A DNA stretch of 64,000 bases, taken from assembly GCF_001693515.2 (NCBI RefSeq), contig NZ_CP042968.1, positions 1,860,001-1,924,000 of the forward strand, given 5' to 3'. Below, in pieces: positions 19,009-28,637 of this stretch. The DNA is from Bradyrhizobium paxllaeri (GTDB lineage Bacteria; Pseudomonadota; Alphaproteobacteria; Rhizobiales; Xanthobacteraceae). The position numbers were made by a program, and so were the translations under genes. The notes beneath the pieces are model-generated. The model saw only the letters and a program-made list of their open reading frames with translations. It was not told the DNA's origin and did not search any database. Positions within the stretch are counted from its first letter, which is position 1. Each line of letters begins with the position of its first letter.

Positions 19009-22000
19009 TCATGCTCCGCAGGTCAACTCGTCGAGTAATGCCTTTGTGGATTTCAAATCAGCGGTCTCGAAGCCCTCCGTAAACCAGCTAAAGAGCGGTG
19101 CGAGGAGCGCGCGGGCGTCACCAGGCCGCCCCCGATCACACCAGAGGCTCGCCAAGCTCCGGGCGGCGCGAAGTTCGAGCGACCTGGCGCCCTGTGCACG
19201 CGATATTGCCATAGCTCGCGCAAGACAGGCTTCGATCTCGGAGGCTGATCTCCCTTGCACCCGCATAAGCTCCCCTTTTATGCGTGTGAGTTCGCCCTCC
19301 CACATATGCTCGCGATTCTTGGCGATGAGGTTCTCCACCTCCGCAACGATCCGCAGCCCTGGGTCGGCCTGGCCGACATGCGCATAGGCCGCGGCGAGCA
19401 TGCACAGATACCGGGCTTGATACCAACTTACGCCGAGAGCCGCGCGGCTCTCGGCGTTCTCACACATGAGCGCGATGCCTGGCTCCTGGGCGCCCCGCTG
19501 TACCATGGCCCAGCCGCGAAGAATCAGCCCATTCACGCGCCAATAGCTGAGGCTGTGCCGATCGGCCAGCTCAATGATCGCTTCGGCATGAGCTTGCACG
19601 CCTGAGACATCCCCGAGCAGTTCGTCCAAACCAGCGCCGGCGAAATTGTGGACATGCGCCGTGAGGTTCGCCTGGTCTAACTCTGCGGCGCAGCGGAACG
19701 CCGCGGTGCTCGAACGACGCGCTTGCTCGGGATAGCCCAGCATCCAGAGGACCGGCGCAAGATAGGTGAGGGCCGAGACTTTCGGGTCGTGCACGTAGTG
19801 CACCGGCTGCGATCGATGCCGACACGCGTCGTAGAGGCGCAGGATCGCCTCGAACTCGGACCGTGCCTCGGCGAACGCCCCGAAGTGCATGGCCGTGATC
19901 CCGGCCAACCGGTGGCTGGCAAGGCGGATGAGCGGGCTTGGAAGGCGCTCCGCGACCTGCCGAGCCTCGTCGGTTAGTTGCCGCATCATGCAATAATCGC
20001 CGCGTACGAAGTAGTAGACGAACTCACCGCTGAGGGTCGCGACGAGAGGCTCGGCCTCGCCGAGACGCTCGCAAAGCGCGCGTGCACGGCTGTAGGCGGC
20101 CCCGGTCTGTGGCGCGGAATAACCATGTACGGCGATCATGGGCGTACCGATCGCGATCTGAAAAGCGAGCTCCTGCCGATCCCGCTCGAAATTTTCCGGT
20201 AGCGTGTTCAGCGCTTCTAACCCTCGGGTGAGATGCCGGATTGCTTCCAGATTGGCCGAACGTTGGGCAGCGCGTTCGCCTGCTTTCAGCCAATAGCTGA
20301 CGGCACGTTCAATTTGGCAGGCTTCCGTACAGTGGTGCGCCAGCAGTTCGGGCTCGCGCGCCGCACGGTCCGGGAAACGCTCCTCGACGGCTTCGGCGAT
20401 GCGCGCGTGCAACCGCTGTCGATCGCCGCGCAGTAGCGTGCTGTAGGCGGCATCCTGAACCAAAGCGTGCTTGAAGCTATAGGCGGCCTCTGGTGGCGCC
20501 CCGTGCTGGGACACCAGTTCAGAATGGACAAGCCGCGCCAACCTTTCCTGTATCTCCCTCTCGCTCGGGCCGGCGACGGCGGCGATCAGTTCGTATGAAA
20601 ACTCGCGGCCAATCGCTGCTCCGATTTGCGCCATCCTCTTGGGACCCGGCCCGAGTCGGTCAAGCCGGGCCATCAACGAGGCGTGGAGGGTTGCGGGCAC
20701 GGCAAGCGCCGATCGTGACGTTTTGGCGCTTGCATCTTCGCCGCTTTCTCGACTCGCTTGAGATTCTGCGACAGCCTTTGTCAATTCCTCGATGAAAAGT
20801 GGTACACCGTCGCTGCGCTTGATGATCTCTTCCACTGTGTGCCCGGGAAGCGCTCTGTCGCCCGAGACCCACTGCACGAGTGCCGCACCCTCGCGCCGGT
20901 CGAGGCGGCTGAGGGCGAGCATCGTAACGTGCGACTGCCCGGTCCATGGCGACTGAAACTCCGGCCGGAACGTAATTAGTAACAGTACAGGCAGATCTAC
21001 CACCCGATTGACCACGCGATCGAGGAAGTCGCGTGAGCTGGGGTCGATCCAATGGACGTCTTCGTGGACCAGGAATACCGGCTGGCTCCGGGCGAGGGCG
21101 ACGAGCTGGTCGAGCAGTAGCTCGAACGTCTCCTCCTTCTTGCGATGCGGATTTAGCACGCTCGGTGAGTACAGATCGCCAGCGGGAATCTGCAGCAACT
21201 CCGCGACGAGCGGTAGACCCGCATCCGTCGATGACGTTGGCGCGAGCAGTGCTTCGATTTTGCGAAGCTTCATCGCCGGCGTATCGCCCCGCTCGAAACC
21301 TGCGGCGCGTTCGAGTTGCATAATCATTGGGTGCAGCGCGCTGTCCTGGTGGTGCGCCGAGCAGGAGTAGCGCAGCCGGATGTGGGGCTCATCCCGCAGG
21401 CGCTCCAGTAGCGCAGCGGTCAGGCGCGACTTGCCAATGCCCGGCTCGCCCGAGAGCAGGATCACCTGGCCCGCACCTGACTTTGCCTCTTTCCAGCGCT
21501 CAACCATCAGTTCGATCTCCTCCTCGCGCCCAACAAGCGGCGTGAGAGTGGTAACCGAATGGAGCGCTTCGAATCGGTTTTCGATCGTGCTCTCGCCTTG
21601 CACGCGCCACGCGCTCACAGGCTCGGCAAAGCCCTTTAGCTCGACCAAACCGAGTTCTTCGTACACGAAGATCCCGCTCGTCAGCCTGTGCGTGTTCACA
21701 TCGATCACGACGCTGTCCGGCTCGGCCAAAGCTTGCAGTCGGGCCGCGAGATTTGGCGTCTCGCCCACTACAGCGCGCTCCTCGGATTCGCCGGCACCGA
21801 CGAGATCGCCCACGACGACGAGACCTGTGGCAATACCCACACGCACCGGCAGTCTGCCGCCCGGCGCGGCCGGAACTGGCCGCGCCGTTCTCACGATCTC
21901 CAGACCGGCGCGAACGGCTCGCTCGGCGTCGTCCTCATGTGCCTGCGGGTACCCGAAATAGGCCAAAACTCCGTCGCCCATATACTTGGCCACGAATCCA

Positions 22001-22347
22001 TCGAAACGCCCGACCACCGTCGCGACGTCTTGCTGATACATGCTGAGCACCTCGCGCAGGTCTTCCGGGTCAAGCCGAGACGCAATCGTGGTCGAGCCGA
22101 CGAGGTCGCAGAACATGATAGTGAGACGCCGGCGTTCGGCACCGGCTGATGCCGGCTTGGAATGAGCATTTACGGCCCGTTCCAAAGGAGTGGCACCGGT
22201 CAAAGGGGCGCCACAGAAACCACAATAGCTATTGCCAATCGGATTATTGCGACCGCAGGCGCGACAATTCTGCGGCAACAGCGCGCCGCAGTTCCCGCAG
22301 AATCGGTTGTCATCCTGATTGGCGCTTCCGCAGCTCGAGCACTCCAT
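19009..22347 (-). CDS. Zinc-ribbon / class III cyclase / AAA-type ATPase / TPR protein
   Basis: A 1112-residue multidomain signalling protein. Residues 3-46 hold two zinc ribbons with CxxC pairs (CSSCGSANQDDNRFCGNCGA, CRACGRNNPIGNSYCGFCGA). A class III nucleotidyl cyclase domain follows (about 75-250; RLTIMFCDLVGSTTIASRL, FVAKYMGDGVLAYFGYP). Next comes a P-loop ATPase (LLSGEPGIGKSRL) with EDVHWIDPSSRDFLDRV, then about 500 residues of TPR-like helices. ATG 22347 is preferred because GGAGGG lies 6 nt upstream and the protein then starts at the zinc ribbon. The input signal is unknown; the likely product is cAMP. Confidence 0.93.
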   Translation of the reverse strand: MECSSCGSANQDDNRFCGNCGALLPQNCRACGRNNPIGNSYCGFCGAPLTGATPLERAVNAHSKPASAGAERRRLTIMFCDLVGSTTIASRLDPEDLREVLSMYQQDVATVVGRFDGFVAKYMGDGVLAYFGYPQAHEDDAERAVRAGLEIVRTARPVPAAPGGRLPVRVGIATGLVVVGDLVGAGESEERAVVGETPNLAARLQALAEPDSVVIDVNTHRLTSGIFVYEELGLVELKGFAEPVSAWRVQGESTIENRFEALHSVTTLTPLVGREEEIELMVERWKEAKSGAGQVILLSGEPGIGKSRLTAALLERLRDEPHIRLRYSCSAHHQDSALHPMIMQLERAAGFERGDTPAMKLRKIEALLAPTSSTDAGLPLVAELLQIPAGDLYSPSVLNPHRKKEETFELLLDQLVALARSQPVFLVHEDVHWIDPSSRDFLDRVVNRVVDLPVLLLITFRPEFQSPWTGQSHVTMLALSRLDRREGAALVQWVSGDRALPGHTVEEIIKRSDGVPLFIEELTKAVAESQASRESGEDASAKTSRSALAVPATLHASLMARLDRLGPGPKRMAQIGAAIGREFSYELIAAVAGPSEREIQERLARLVHSELVSQHGAPPEAAYSFKHALVQDAAYSTLLRGDRQRLHARIAEAVEERFPDRAAREPELLAHHCTEACQIERAVSYWLKAGERAAQRSANLEAIRHLTRGLEALNTLPENFERDRQELAFQIAIGTPMIAVHGYSAPQTGAAYSRARALCERLGEAEPLVATLSGEFVYYFVRGDYCMMRQLTDEARQVAERLPSPLIRLASHRLAGITAMHFGAFAEARSEFEAILRLYDACRHRSQPVHYVHDPKVSALTYLAPVLWMLGYPEQARRSSTAAFRCAAELDQANLTAHVHNFAGAGLDELLGDVSGVQAHAEAIIELADRHSLSYWRVNGLILRGWAMVQRGAQEPGIALMCENAESRAALGVSWYQARYLCMLAAAYAHVGQADPGLRIVAEVENLIAKNREHMWEGELTRIKGELMRVQGRSASEIEACLARAMAISRAQGARSLELRAARSLASLWCDRGRPGDARALLAPLFSWFTEGFETADLKSTKALLDELTCGA

Positions 22348-22538
22348 GCTCGCCCTCCAGCTCGGAAAAGGACGGTAGTTTAGACGAAAGCCTGGATCAG
22401 GGCCAGTAAAGCCGAGGAAGCCGTCATCATCGGCACAGGGCGCCAACGACTGGACGGTGTCCGCTGCGGTCGCGCGGCAGGGAACCTAAAGCCAGCACGA
22501 CGATTATGTGAGCGCGGCAGGCAGCAGCGAAGGTTCAC

Positions 22539-22841
22539 GTGTATCGCACCTGTTTCGGACTGCTTTTTCTCGCCATCCTCGTCCCGGAAGCCAAAGCAGA
22601 AAGCGGATTGGCCTCGTACTACAGCTACGGTAATCGCGGCCGTACCGGCGAACTGACCTGCGCGCACCGGACCCGTCCCTTTGGCAGCATGGTGAGGGTG
22701 ACTCACGGCAGCCGCTCGATCGTCTGCAAGGTCAATGACAGGGGACCGTTCATTCGCGGACGTGTCATCGATCTCTCGGTGAGCGCGGCACGTGCCCTCG
22801 GCATGATGCAGTCAGGCGTCGTACGCGTTTCCCTGGACTGA
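22539..22841 (+). CDS. RlpA-like double-psi beta-barrel protein
   Basis: A short secreted protein of 100 residues. A signal peptide (about 1-20) is followed by a single DPBB domain with SGLASYYSYGNRGRTGELTCAHRT, VNDRGPFIRGRVIDLS and a Ser-Ala-Ala-Arg-Ala-Leu tail, all typical of RlpA. RlpA proteins bind denuded glycans at the septum and some are lytic transglycosylases. This one lacks the SPOR domain, so it is a minimal version. The start codon is GTG. Confidence 0.88.
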   Translation: MYRTCFGLLFLAILVPEAKAESGLASYYSYGNRGRTGELTCAHRTRPFGSMVRVTHGSRSIVCKVNDRGPFIRGRVIDLSVSAARALGMMQSGVVRVSLD

Positions 22842-22884
22842 GAAACAATCGTCCCCGCGCATATTCGAACATGTTCCGACAGGC

Positions 22885-23064
22885 TCAATCGCCCTTGCTG
22901 CGGCGCTGGTGCCGCTCGAGGCGCTGCCGCTGCGCTCGCATGCGCTTGATGTCCTCATCGAGCGCATCCATTTCCTCACTGCGTCGCTCGTCCTTGGATT
23001 TCTGATCGTTGGAGCGCAGTTTTCCCAGCACTTTCTCCACGGAGAGTTTTGGTGTCTCAGCCAT
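22885..23064 (-). CDS. Small charged hypothetical protein
   Basis: 59 residues (MAETPKLSVEKVLGKLRSND...), very rich in Lys/Arg/Glu/Asp, with a probable coiled coil (EEMDALDEDIKRMRAQRQRLERHQR). Not recognised; conserved-looking codon use and a sensible position between genes support it. ATG 23064 is preferred to 23076. Confidence 0.55.
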   Translation of the reverse strand: MAETPKLSVEKVLGKLRSNDQKSKDERRSEEMDALDEDIKRMRAQRQRLERHQRRSKGD

Positions 23065-23253
23065 CGTTATTCCCATGCCCTGGGGGTGGCGATAGAGGGG
23101 TGATCGATCCCAAGATCTGCGCCGGCGGACCGCGCTCCTTGATCTAGGTCAATATCACCGAACCGGTGGTGTCGAACGATGCCTTGCTCGCCGCACGTGT
23201 GGGCATTGACCCGCCTGGTGCGCATCACGTCCATCGACACCAGAGTAGGGCAC

Positions 23254-23718
23254 ATGAGATTTCCCGTCTGGCTGCTCGCCGCGATGCTGTTGCTGACGGG
23301 TGGAGGCGCAAGTCACGCAAAGGTCAGGATTGCGAATGATCGGGGCGGAATTATCGAGCGTTACATCGATCGATACAAGCAATTGAGGGCTTCGCGGCAA
23401 TCGGTGATCATCGACGGCCTGTGCGCCTCGGCCTGCACGATCGTGCTCTCGGAGATTCCGCACGACAGGATCTGCGTGACTTCAAAAGCCAGGCTGGCAT
23501 TCCATGCGGCCTGGGATTTCGGTCTGCGCGGTCGTGCGGTCACGAACCGGGGCGCGACGCGATGGCTCTACTCGATGTATCCCTCGCCAGTCCGGCAGTG
23601 GATCGCCGGTCGCGGTGGTTTGACTCCGCGCACGATCTTTCTGCAAGGCCGGCAACTGGAAGAGATGTATCGGCCTTGCGACCTCAATGCGCTGGCCACC
23701 TCCGGCGCGCGTAAATAA
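23254..23718 (+). CDS. Secreted hypothetical protein, possible ClpP-like fold
   Basis: 154 residues with a clear signal peptide (MRFPVWLLAAMLLLTGGGASHA). The region DGLCASACTIVLSEIPHDRICV...RLAFHAAWDF resembles the G.CASAC...H pattern of COG3904-type periplasmic proteins, related to the ClpP/crotonase fold, where the Ser and His could be catalytic. That is an inference from motif shape only. ATG 23254 gives the signal peptide directly. Convergent with the next gene. Confidence 0.65.
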   Translation: MRFPVWLLAAMLLLTGGGASHAKVRIANDRGGIIERYIDRYKQLRASRQSVIIDGLCASACTIVLSEIPHDRICVTSKARLAFHAAWDFGLRGRAVTNRGATRWLYSMYPSPVRQWIAGRGGLTPRTIFLQGRQLEEMYRPCDLNALATSGARK

Positions 23719-23736
23719 TCGTTCTGGAGAGGGCTG

Positions 23737-24984
23737 TCAGCGCCTGAACCTCGCCACCAATTCCACATGCGGCGTGTGGCGGAACTGGTCGACTGGCGTG
23801 ACGCCTTCGATCCGGTAGCCGCCGTCGATCAAAATCTTCGCGTCGCGTGCGAAGGTCGTGACGTTGCAGGACACCGCGACTACTGTCGGCACTTTACTCG
23901 CCGCCAACTGCCTCGCCTGCGCTTGCGCGCCCTGCCGCGGCGGATCGAACACCACCGTGTCGTAGTCGCGCAGCTCCTGCGGCATCAGCGGGCGGCGAAA
24001 CAGGTCGCGCGCCTCGGCCTTCACCGGCTTCAGTCCCGACGTGGAGGTCGCAGCTTTCTGCAGCGCCGCAACCGCGCCGGCGTCGCTGTCGAGGGCGGTT
24101 ACCCGTGACTTCGCCGCCAGCCGCAGCGCGAAGGGGCCGACGCCGCAAAAGAGATCGGCGATATGTTTGGCGCGCTTGCAATGCTCCGATACCAGCTCGG
24201 CCAGCGCCGCTTCGCCCGCCACCGTTGCCTGCAGGAACGAGCCGGGCGGCAGAACGACCTGCGCGCTGCCCATCGAGACGACCGGCGGCGTTCGCATCAG
24301 GACCAGTTCGCCGTGGCGCGTCAGCCGCGCCAGCCGATGCTGGCCGGCGATGCGCGACAGCAGCGCGATCATGGCTGAAGACACCTGCCCGGAGCCGCGC
24401 ACGTCGACATCCAGCCCGCTATTGGTCGCCGTGATCTGGATGTCGAGCGGCTTGCCCATCGCGATCAGCGGCTCCGCGATGGCCCAGGCCGCCTCGATCG
24501 CGCCGCCGAGTTGCGGATCGAGGATCGGGCAGCGGTCGATCGGAACGATGTCGTGCGAACCCGCCGCCGCATAGCCGACCTTGAGCACGTCGTGCGTGCC
24601 CATCCGCGCGTGCAGGGTGATGCGCCTGCGGCCCGCGCCATGGGCGTCGACCAGAGGCGCCACCTCGCAATCGATGCCGGCCTGCGACAGCGTCGTCACC
24701 ACGAGTTCGCGCTTCCAGGCGCGATAGGGCGCGGCATCCCAATGCTGGATCGCGCAGCCGCCGCAGACGCCGAAATGCGGACAGAACGGCGCGACGCGCT
24801 CCGGGCTTGTGGTTTCGACCTTGAGCAATCGCCGGCGGTCGGGATGGTGGCCGGGCACCCGGCCGACCTCCACCGTTTCGCCGCCCAGCGCGTAGGGAAC
24901 GTAGATGGTGCCGCCGCCTGATATGGCGACGCCGTCGCCGTGGTGGCCGACATGGTCGATGACGAGGCACTCGCTCTCACCCAC
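23737..24984 (-). CDS. Class I SAM-dependent RNA (uracil-5) methyltransferase, TrmA/RlmD family
   Basis: 415 residues. An N-terminal TRAM-like part is followed by a Fe-S cluster region ([15 protein letters not shown]), the SAM-binding methyltransferase core ([20 protein letters not shown]), [11 protein letters not shown], and the catalytic Cys in [11 protein letters not shown]. This matches m5U methyltransferases acting on 23S rRNA or tRNA; which site cannot be told. It overlaps the tlyA-like gene by 8 nt, so the two are probably translated together. Confidence 0.92.
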   Translation of the reverse strand: MGESECLVIDHVGHHGDGVAISGGGTIYVPYALGGETVEVGRVPGHHPDRRRLLKVETTSPERVAPFCPHFGVCGGCAIQHWDAAPYRAWKRELVVTTLSQAGIDCEVAPLVDAHGAGRRRITLHARMGTHDVLKVGYAAAGSHDIVPIDRCPILDPQLGGAIEAAWAIAEPLIAMGKPLDIQITATNSGLDVDVRGSGQVSSAMIALLSRIAGQHRLARLTRHGELVLMRTPPVVSMGSAQVVLPPGSFLQATVAGEAALAELVSEHCKRAKHIADLFCGVGPFALRLAAKSRVTALDSDAGAVAALQKAATSTSGLKPVKAEARDLFRRPLMPQELRDYDTVVFDPPRQGAQAQARQLAASKVPTVVAVSCNVTTFARDAKILIDGGYRIEGVTPVDQFRHTPHVELVARFRR

Positions 24985-25732
24985 GGCGTGCGCCCATGAA
25001 GAACTCGATATTGCCGTCGCCGCCCTTGATCGACGACGGAAACACCTCGATGCCGGTGCAGCCGAGGGATGCGGCGAATGCCGAAATATCGTCGCAGATT
25101 TCCTGATGCACCATCGCGTTGCGGATGATGCCGTGCTTGGAATGCTTTCGCTCCGCCTCGAATTGCGGCTTGATCAGCGCGAGCAGGTGCGTGGGGGCCG
25201 CGGCAAGCTCCAGCGCGACCGGCAGCACCGCCTTCAACGAAATGAAACTGACATCGATGACAACGACATCGGGCCGCGCGGGCAGTCGCTTGCCTTCGTA
25301 TTTGCGAATATCGGTTTCTTCCATCGACACGACACGAGGATGGATACGCAGCGAGGGATGCAACTGACTGTGCCCGACGTCGATGGCGAACACGAGGCTG
25401 GCGCCGTTCGCCAGCAACACCTCGGTAAAGCCGCCGGTGGAGGCGCCGACGTCGAGGCAGACATGGCCCTCGATCTCGATCGGATATTGCTCCAGCGCGC
25501 CGGCGAGCTTGACGCCGCCGCGCGAGACCCAGGGGTGCGCAGGCTGCGCGCTCAGTTCGGCATTGGCGGCAATCATTTCCGACGCCTTCGACACCGGCCG
25601 GCCATCGGCGGTTACACCGCCGGCGTCGATCGCGGCGCGAGCACGCGCGCGGCTTTCGAACAGGCCGCGCTCGACCAGCAGCACGTCCGCGCGCTTGCGG
25701 GCCGAAGTCTCTTTGTCGTCCTTGTCAGCCAA
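24977..25732 (-). CDS. tlyA: TlyA-family rRNA methyltransferase/hemolysin-like protein
   Basis: 251 residues. An S4 RNA-binding domain ([23 protein letters not shown]) is followed by an FtsJ-like methyltransferase domain with [14 protein letters not shown] and the [15 protein letters not shown] segment. In mycobacteria TlyA 2'-O-methylates rRNA; that function is presumed here. It lies between the deoxyribosyltransferase and the m5U methyltransferase in an apparent operon (2-nt gap and 8-nt overlap). Confidence 0.93.
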   Translation of the reverse strand: MADKDDKETSARKRADVLLVERGLFESRARARAAIDAGGVTADGRPVSKASEMIAANAELSAQPAHPWVSRGGVKLAGALEQYPIEIEGHVCLDVGASTGGFTEVLLANGASLVFAIDVGHSQLHPSLRIHPRVVSMEETDIRKYEGKRLPARPDVVVIDVSFISLKAVLPVALELAAAPTHLLALIKPQFEAERKHSKHGIIRNAMVHQEICDDISAFAASLGCTGIEVFPSSIKGGDGNIEFFMGARRG

Positions 25733-25734
25733 TG

Positions 25735-26298
25735 TCAGTCCGGTTTGCCGGTGGCACGATCCGCCGCGAGCGCGACGCAGGCCTCGAACGAGGTGAGATC
25801 GTGCCAGATGTCTTGAGGCAGCTCTCGCGGCGTCACCAGTCTAGCACCATGCAGGTCCAGCGTGTGGATCATCATGAGATTGTCGGGCAGGCCGAAATCC
25901 TCCACCGTGAGCCCGTCGGCATCGATCATGTGACCGGCGTCCGACGTCGTGATGCGGAACGACCGCGTAACGCGGTCGGCGTAGATGGCCGGATCGTTGC
26001 TGTAGGCGAAGCAGAGCTTGCCGCGGCCGGCCATGTAGCCGAGTTCATAGACCGTGCCGGCGTCGGCACTGGGGCCGCGAAATGGCGTCAGATTGGCAAT
26101 GATCGCATCCGCCGCATCCATCATGGCCTGATTGCCCTTGAAGATCGCGAGCGAAGCGTCTGCGGCGGCGAGGTCGACCGTGTTGTCGAGCGGATAGAGG
26201 CCGGTCATCCCATAACGGGCGCAGATCGCAGCCTTGCGGCGTCCGATCTCGATGGCGTCCGGCAGGAACACATCGGGACCTGCCAGATAGATTTTCAT
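25735..26298 (-). CDS. Nucleoside 2-deoxyribosyltransferase
   Basis: 187 residues, starting MKIYLAGPDVFLPDA, with DAADAIIANLTPFRG and AGTVYELGYMAGRGK carrying the conserved catalytic Glu. The enzyme moves deoxyribose between bases in nucleoside salvage. It has only 2 nt to tlyA downstream and 64 nt from dxs upstream on the same strand, pointing to one transcription unit. Confidence 0.92.
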   Translation of the reverse strand: MKIYLAGPDVFLPDAIEIGRRKAAICARYGMTGLYPLDNTVDLAAADASLAIFKGNQAMMDAADAIIANLTPFRGPSADAGTVYELGYMAGRGKLCFAYSNDPAIYADRVTRSFRITTSDAGHMIDADGLTVEDFGLPDNLMMIHTLDLHGARLVTPRELPQDIWHDLTSFEACVALAADRATGKPD

Positions 26299-26362
26299 GG
26301 AAGTACCGGCGAAGGGGCCAACCTTCGGTTCTGATCCGGTCAGAACCGAAGGAGATTAAGCC

Positions 26363-28288
26363 TCAGGCGAGCTTGACGGTCTCGGTCTTGTAGTCCTTGC
26401 CGAGCGCATCGAACACCTTGGCAACGATGCCCTTGGCGTCGAGGCCGGCATGGGCATACATCGCGTTCGGCGTGTCGTGGTCGATGAACTCGTCGGGCAG
26501 GATCATCGCGCGCATCCGCAAGCCGCCGTCGAGCATGCCGTGGTCGGACAGCGTCTGCATGACGTGCGAGCCGAAGCCGCCGATCGAGCCTTCCTCGATG
26601 GTGAGCAGCACTTCGTGATCGCGCGCCAGCTTCAGCACCAGATCGACGTCGAGCGGCTTCATGAAGCGCGCGTCGGCGATGGTGGTGGAGAGGCCATGGG
26701 CGGCGAGTTCGTCGGCAGCCTTTTCGCATTCGGCCATGCGCGTGCCGAACGAGAGCAGGGCGACCTTGCTGCCCTGGCGGACGATGCGGCCCTTGCCGAT
26801 TTCGAGGGGAATGCCGACCTCGGGCATTTCGACGCCGCGGCCTTCGCCGCGCGGGTAACGCACCGCGCTCGGCCGGTCGTTGATCGCAACCTGCGTCGCG
26901 ACCATGTGCACCAGTTCGGCCTCGTCGGACGCCGCCATGATGACGAAGTTCGGCAGGCAGCCGAGATAGGCGTTGTCGAACGAGCCGGCATGGGTCGCGC
27001 CGTCGGCACCGACCAGGCCGGCGCGGTCGATCGCAAAACGCACCGGCAGGCTCTGGATCGCGACGTCGTGGACCACCTGGTCGTAGCCGCGCTGCAGGAA
27101 GGTCGAGTAGATCGCGCAGAACGGCTTGTAGCCTTCGGTAGCGAGACCGGCCGCAAACGTCACCGCATGCTGCTCGGCGATGCCGACGTCGAAGGTGCGG
27201 GTCGGGAACGCCTTGTTGAAGATGTCGACGCCGGTTCCGGATGGCATCGCCGCAGTGATGGCGACGATCTTGTCGTCCTTCTCGGCTTCCTTGACGAGGC
27301 TCTGGCCGAACACGTTCTGGTAGGCCGGTGCGTTCGGCTTGGCCTTCGCCTGGGCGCCGGTGGCGACGTCGAACTTGACGACAGCGTGGTACTTGTCGGC
27401 GGAGGCTTCCGCCGGGCCGTAGCCCTTGCCCTTCTGGGTCACGACGTGGACCAGGATCGGGCCGGTTTCCATGTCGCGGACGTTCTTCAGAACCGGCAGC
27501 AGATGGTCGAGGTTATGGCCGTCGATCGGGCCGACATAATAGAAACCGAGTTCCTCAAACAGCGTGCCGCCGTCCATCATGAAGCCGCGGGAGTATTCCT
27601 CGACGCGGTTGGCGCGGTTGGCAATGATCTTGGGCAGACGCTTGTTGATCTGCTTGGCTGCCTCGCGCAGCGTACGATAGGTCTTGCCGGAGTAGAGCCG
27701 CGACAGATACGCGCTCATCGCGCCGACCGGCGGCGCGATCGACATGTCGTTGTCGTTGAGAATCACAATCAGCCGCGAATTCATCGCACCGGCATTGTTC
27801 ATGGCTTCATAGGCCATGCCGGCAGACATCGAGCCGTCGCCGATCACGGCGATGATGTTGTTCTTGCCGCCGGAGAGGTCGCGTGCCACCGCCATGCCGA
27901 GGCCGGCGGAGATCGAGGTCGAGGAGTGCGCGGCGCCGAACGGGTCGTAGTCGCTTTCGCTGCGCTTGGTGAAGCCGGAGAGGCCGCCGGCAGTACGCAG
28001 CGTGCGGATACGGTCGCGGCGGCCGGTCAGGATCTTGTGCGGGTAGGCCTGGTGGCCGACGTCCCAGATCAGGCGGTCGCGCGGCGTGTCGAAGGTGTAG
28101 TGGATCGCGGTGGTCAGTTCCACGACGCCAAGGCCGGCGCCGAAGTGACCGCCGGTCACCGACACGGCGTCGATGGTTTCCTGGCGGAGCTCGTCGGCGA
28201 CCTGCCGTACCTGCTCGATCTTGAGCTTGCGTAGGTCGTCGGGTGTGCGAATGGTGTCGAGAAGCGGCGTTTTACTAAATGTGGTCAC
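26363..28288 (-). CDS. dxs: 1-deoxy-D-xylulose-5-phosphate synthase
   Basis: The first enzyme of the MEP isoprenoid pathway, a thiamine-diphosphate enzyme condensing pyruvate and glyceraldehyde 3-phosphate. Motifs include [35 protein letters not shown] (TPP binding), [13 protein letters not shown] and [18 protein letters not shown] 28288 (start [12 protein letters not shown]) is preferred; ATG 28309 would add 7 residues. About 641 residues, as usual. Confidence 0.97.
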   Translation of the reverse strand: MTTFSKTPLLDTIRTPDDLRKLKIEQVRQVADELRQETIDAVSVTGGHFGAGLGVVELTTAIHYTFDTPRDRLIWDVGHQAYPHKILTGRRDRIRTLRTAGGLSGFTKRSESDYDPFGAAHSSTSISAGLGMAVARDLSGGKNNIIAVIGDGSMSAGMAYEAMNNAGAMNSRLIVILNDNDMSIAPPVGAMSAYLSRLYSGKTYRTLREAAKQINKRLPKIIANRANRVEEYSRGFMMDGGTLFEELGFYYVGPIDGHNLDHLLPVLKNVRDMETGPILVHVVTQKGKGYGPAEASADKYHAVVKFDVATGAQAKAKPNAPAYQNVFGQSLVKEAEKDDKIVAITAAMPSGTGVDIFNKAFPTRTFDVGIAEQHAVTFAAGLATEGYKPFCAIYSTFLQRGYDQVVHDVAIQSLPVRFAIDRAGLVGADGATHAGSFDNAYLGCLPNFVIMAASDEAELVHMVATQVAINDRPSAVRYPRGEGRGVEMPEVGIPLEIGKGRIVRQGSKVALLSFGTRMAECEKAADELAAHGLSTTIADARFMKPLDVDLVLKLARDHEVLLTIEEGSIGGFGSHVMQTLSDHGMLDGGLRMRAMILPDEFIDHDTPNAMYAHAGLDAKGIVAKVFDALGKDYKTETVKLA

Positions 28289-28373
28289 AGCGATATTCCA
28301 ATTTTGCAAGTCAGGGCGAACGGCCTGACGCGAGACGGGAAGCGCGTTAACCGCGCCGTGAAAATCCAGACCC

Positions 28374-28392
28374 GCCTGCCAGTTCGGCAGGC
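28374..28392. repeat. Short hairpin upstream of dxs
   Basis: GCCTGCC-AGTTC-GGCAGGC, a perfect 7-bp stem in the 349-nt gap between dxs and the next gene. No T-run follows on either strand. Apart from this and the dxs promoter that must lie here, I see nothing else in the gap. Confidence 0.4.
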
Positions 28393-28637
28393 CGGTACCT
28401 GATTTGAAACCCTAGATGCACTCCGGTTTAAACCCTGTGATATGCATCACTTAGTCGCTCGGAACCCTTCCCGGTTCAGTTTCTTTAGCTATTTGAGGTG
28501 CTTGCCGCCGCCCGAAGCCAGCCGCAGGCTGCTCTCCACAGCCCATAGAACCGCAAGCTTTACACCAAAGCCGCCGTTAAAGCCAACCCGGCGAGCCTAA
28601 TCGGTTCCGCCGTTCTGGGGCAAAAAGCCTCGATTTT

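Noticed and set aside
26450..28234. 594-codon plus-strand frame opposite dxs
   Set aside because: Antisense shadow of dxs; no motif and wrong composition.
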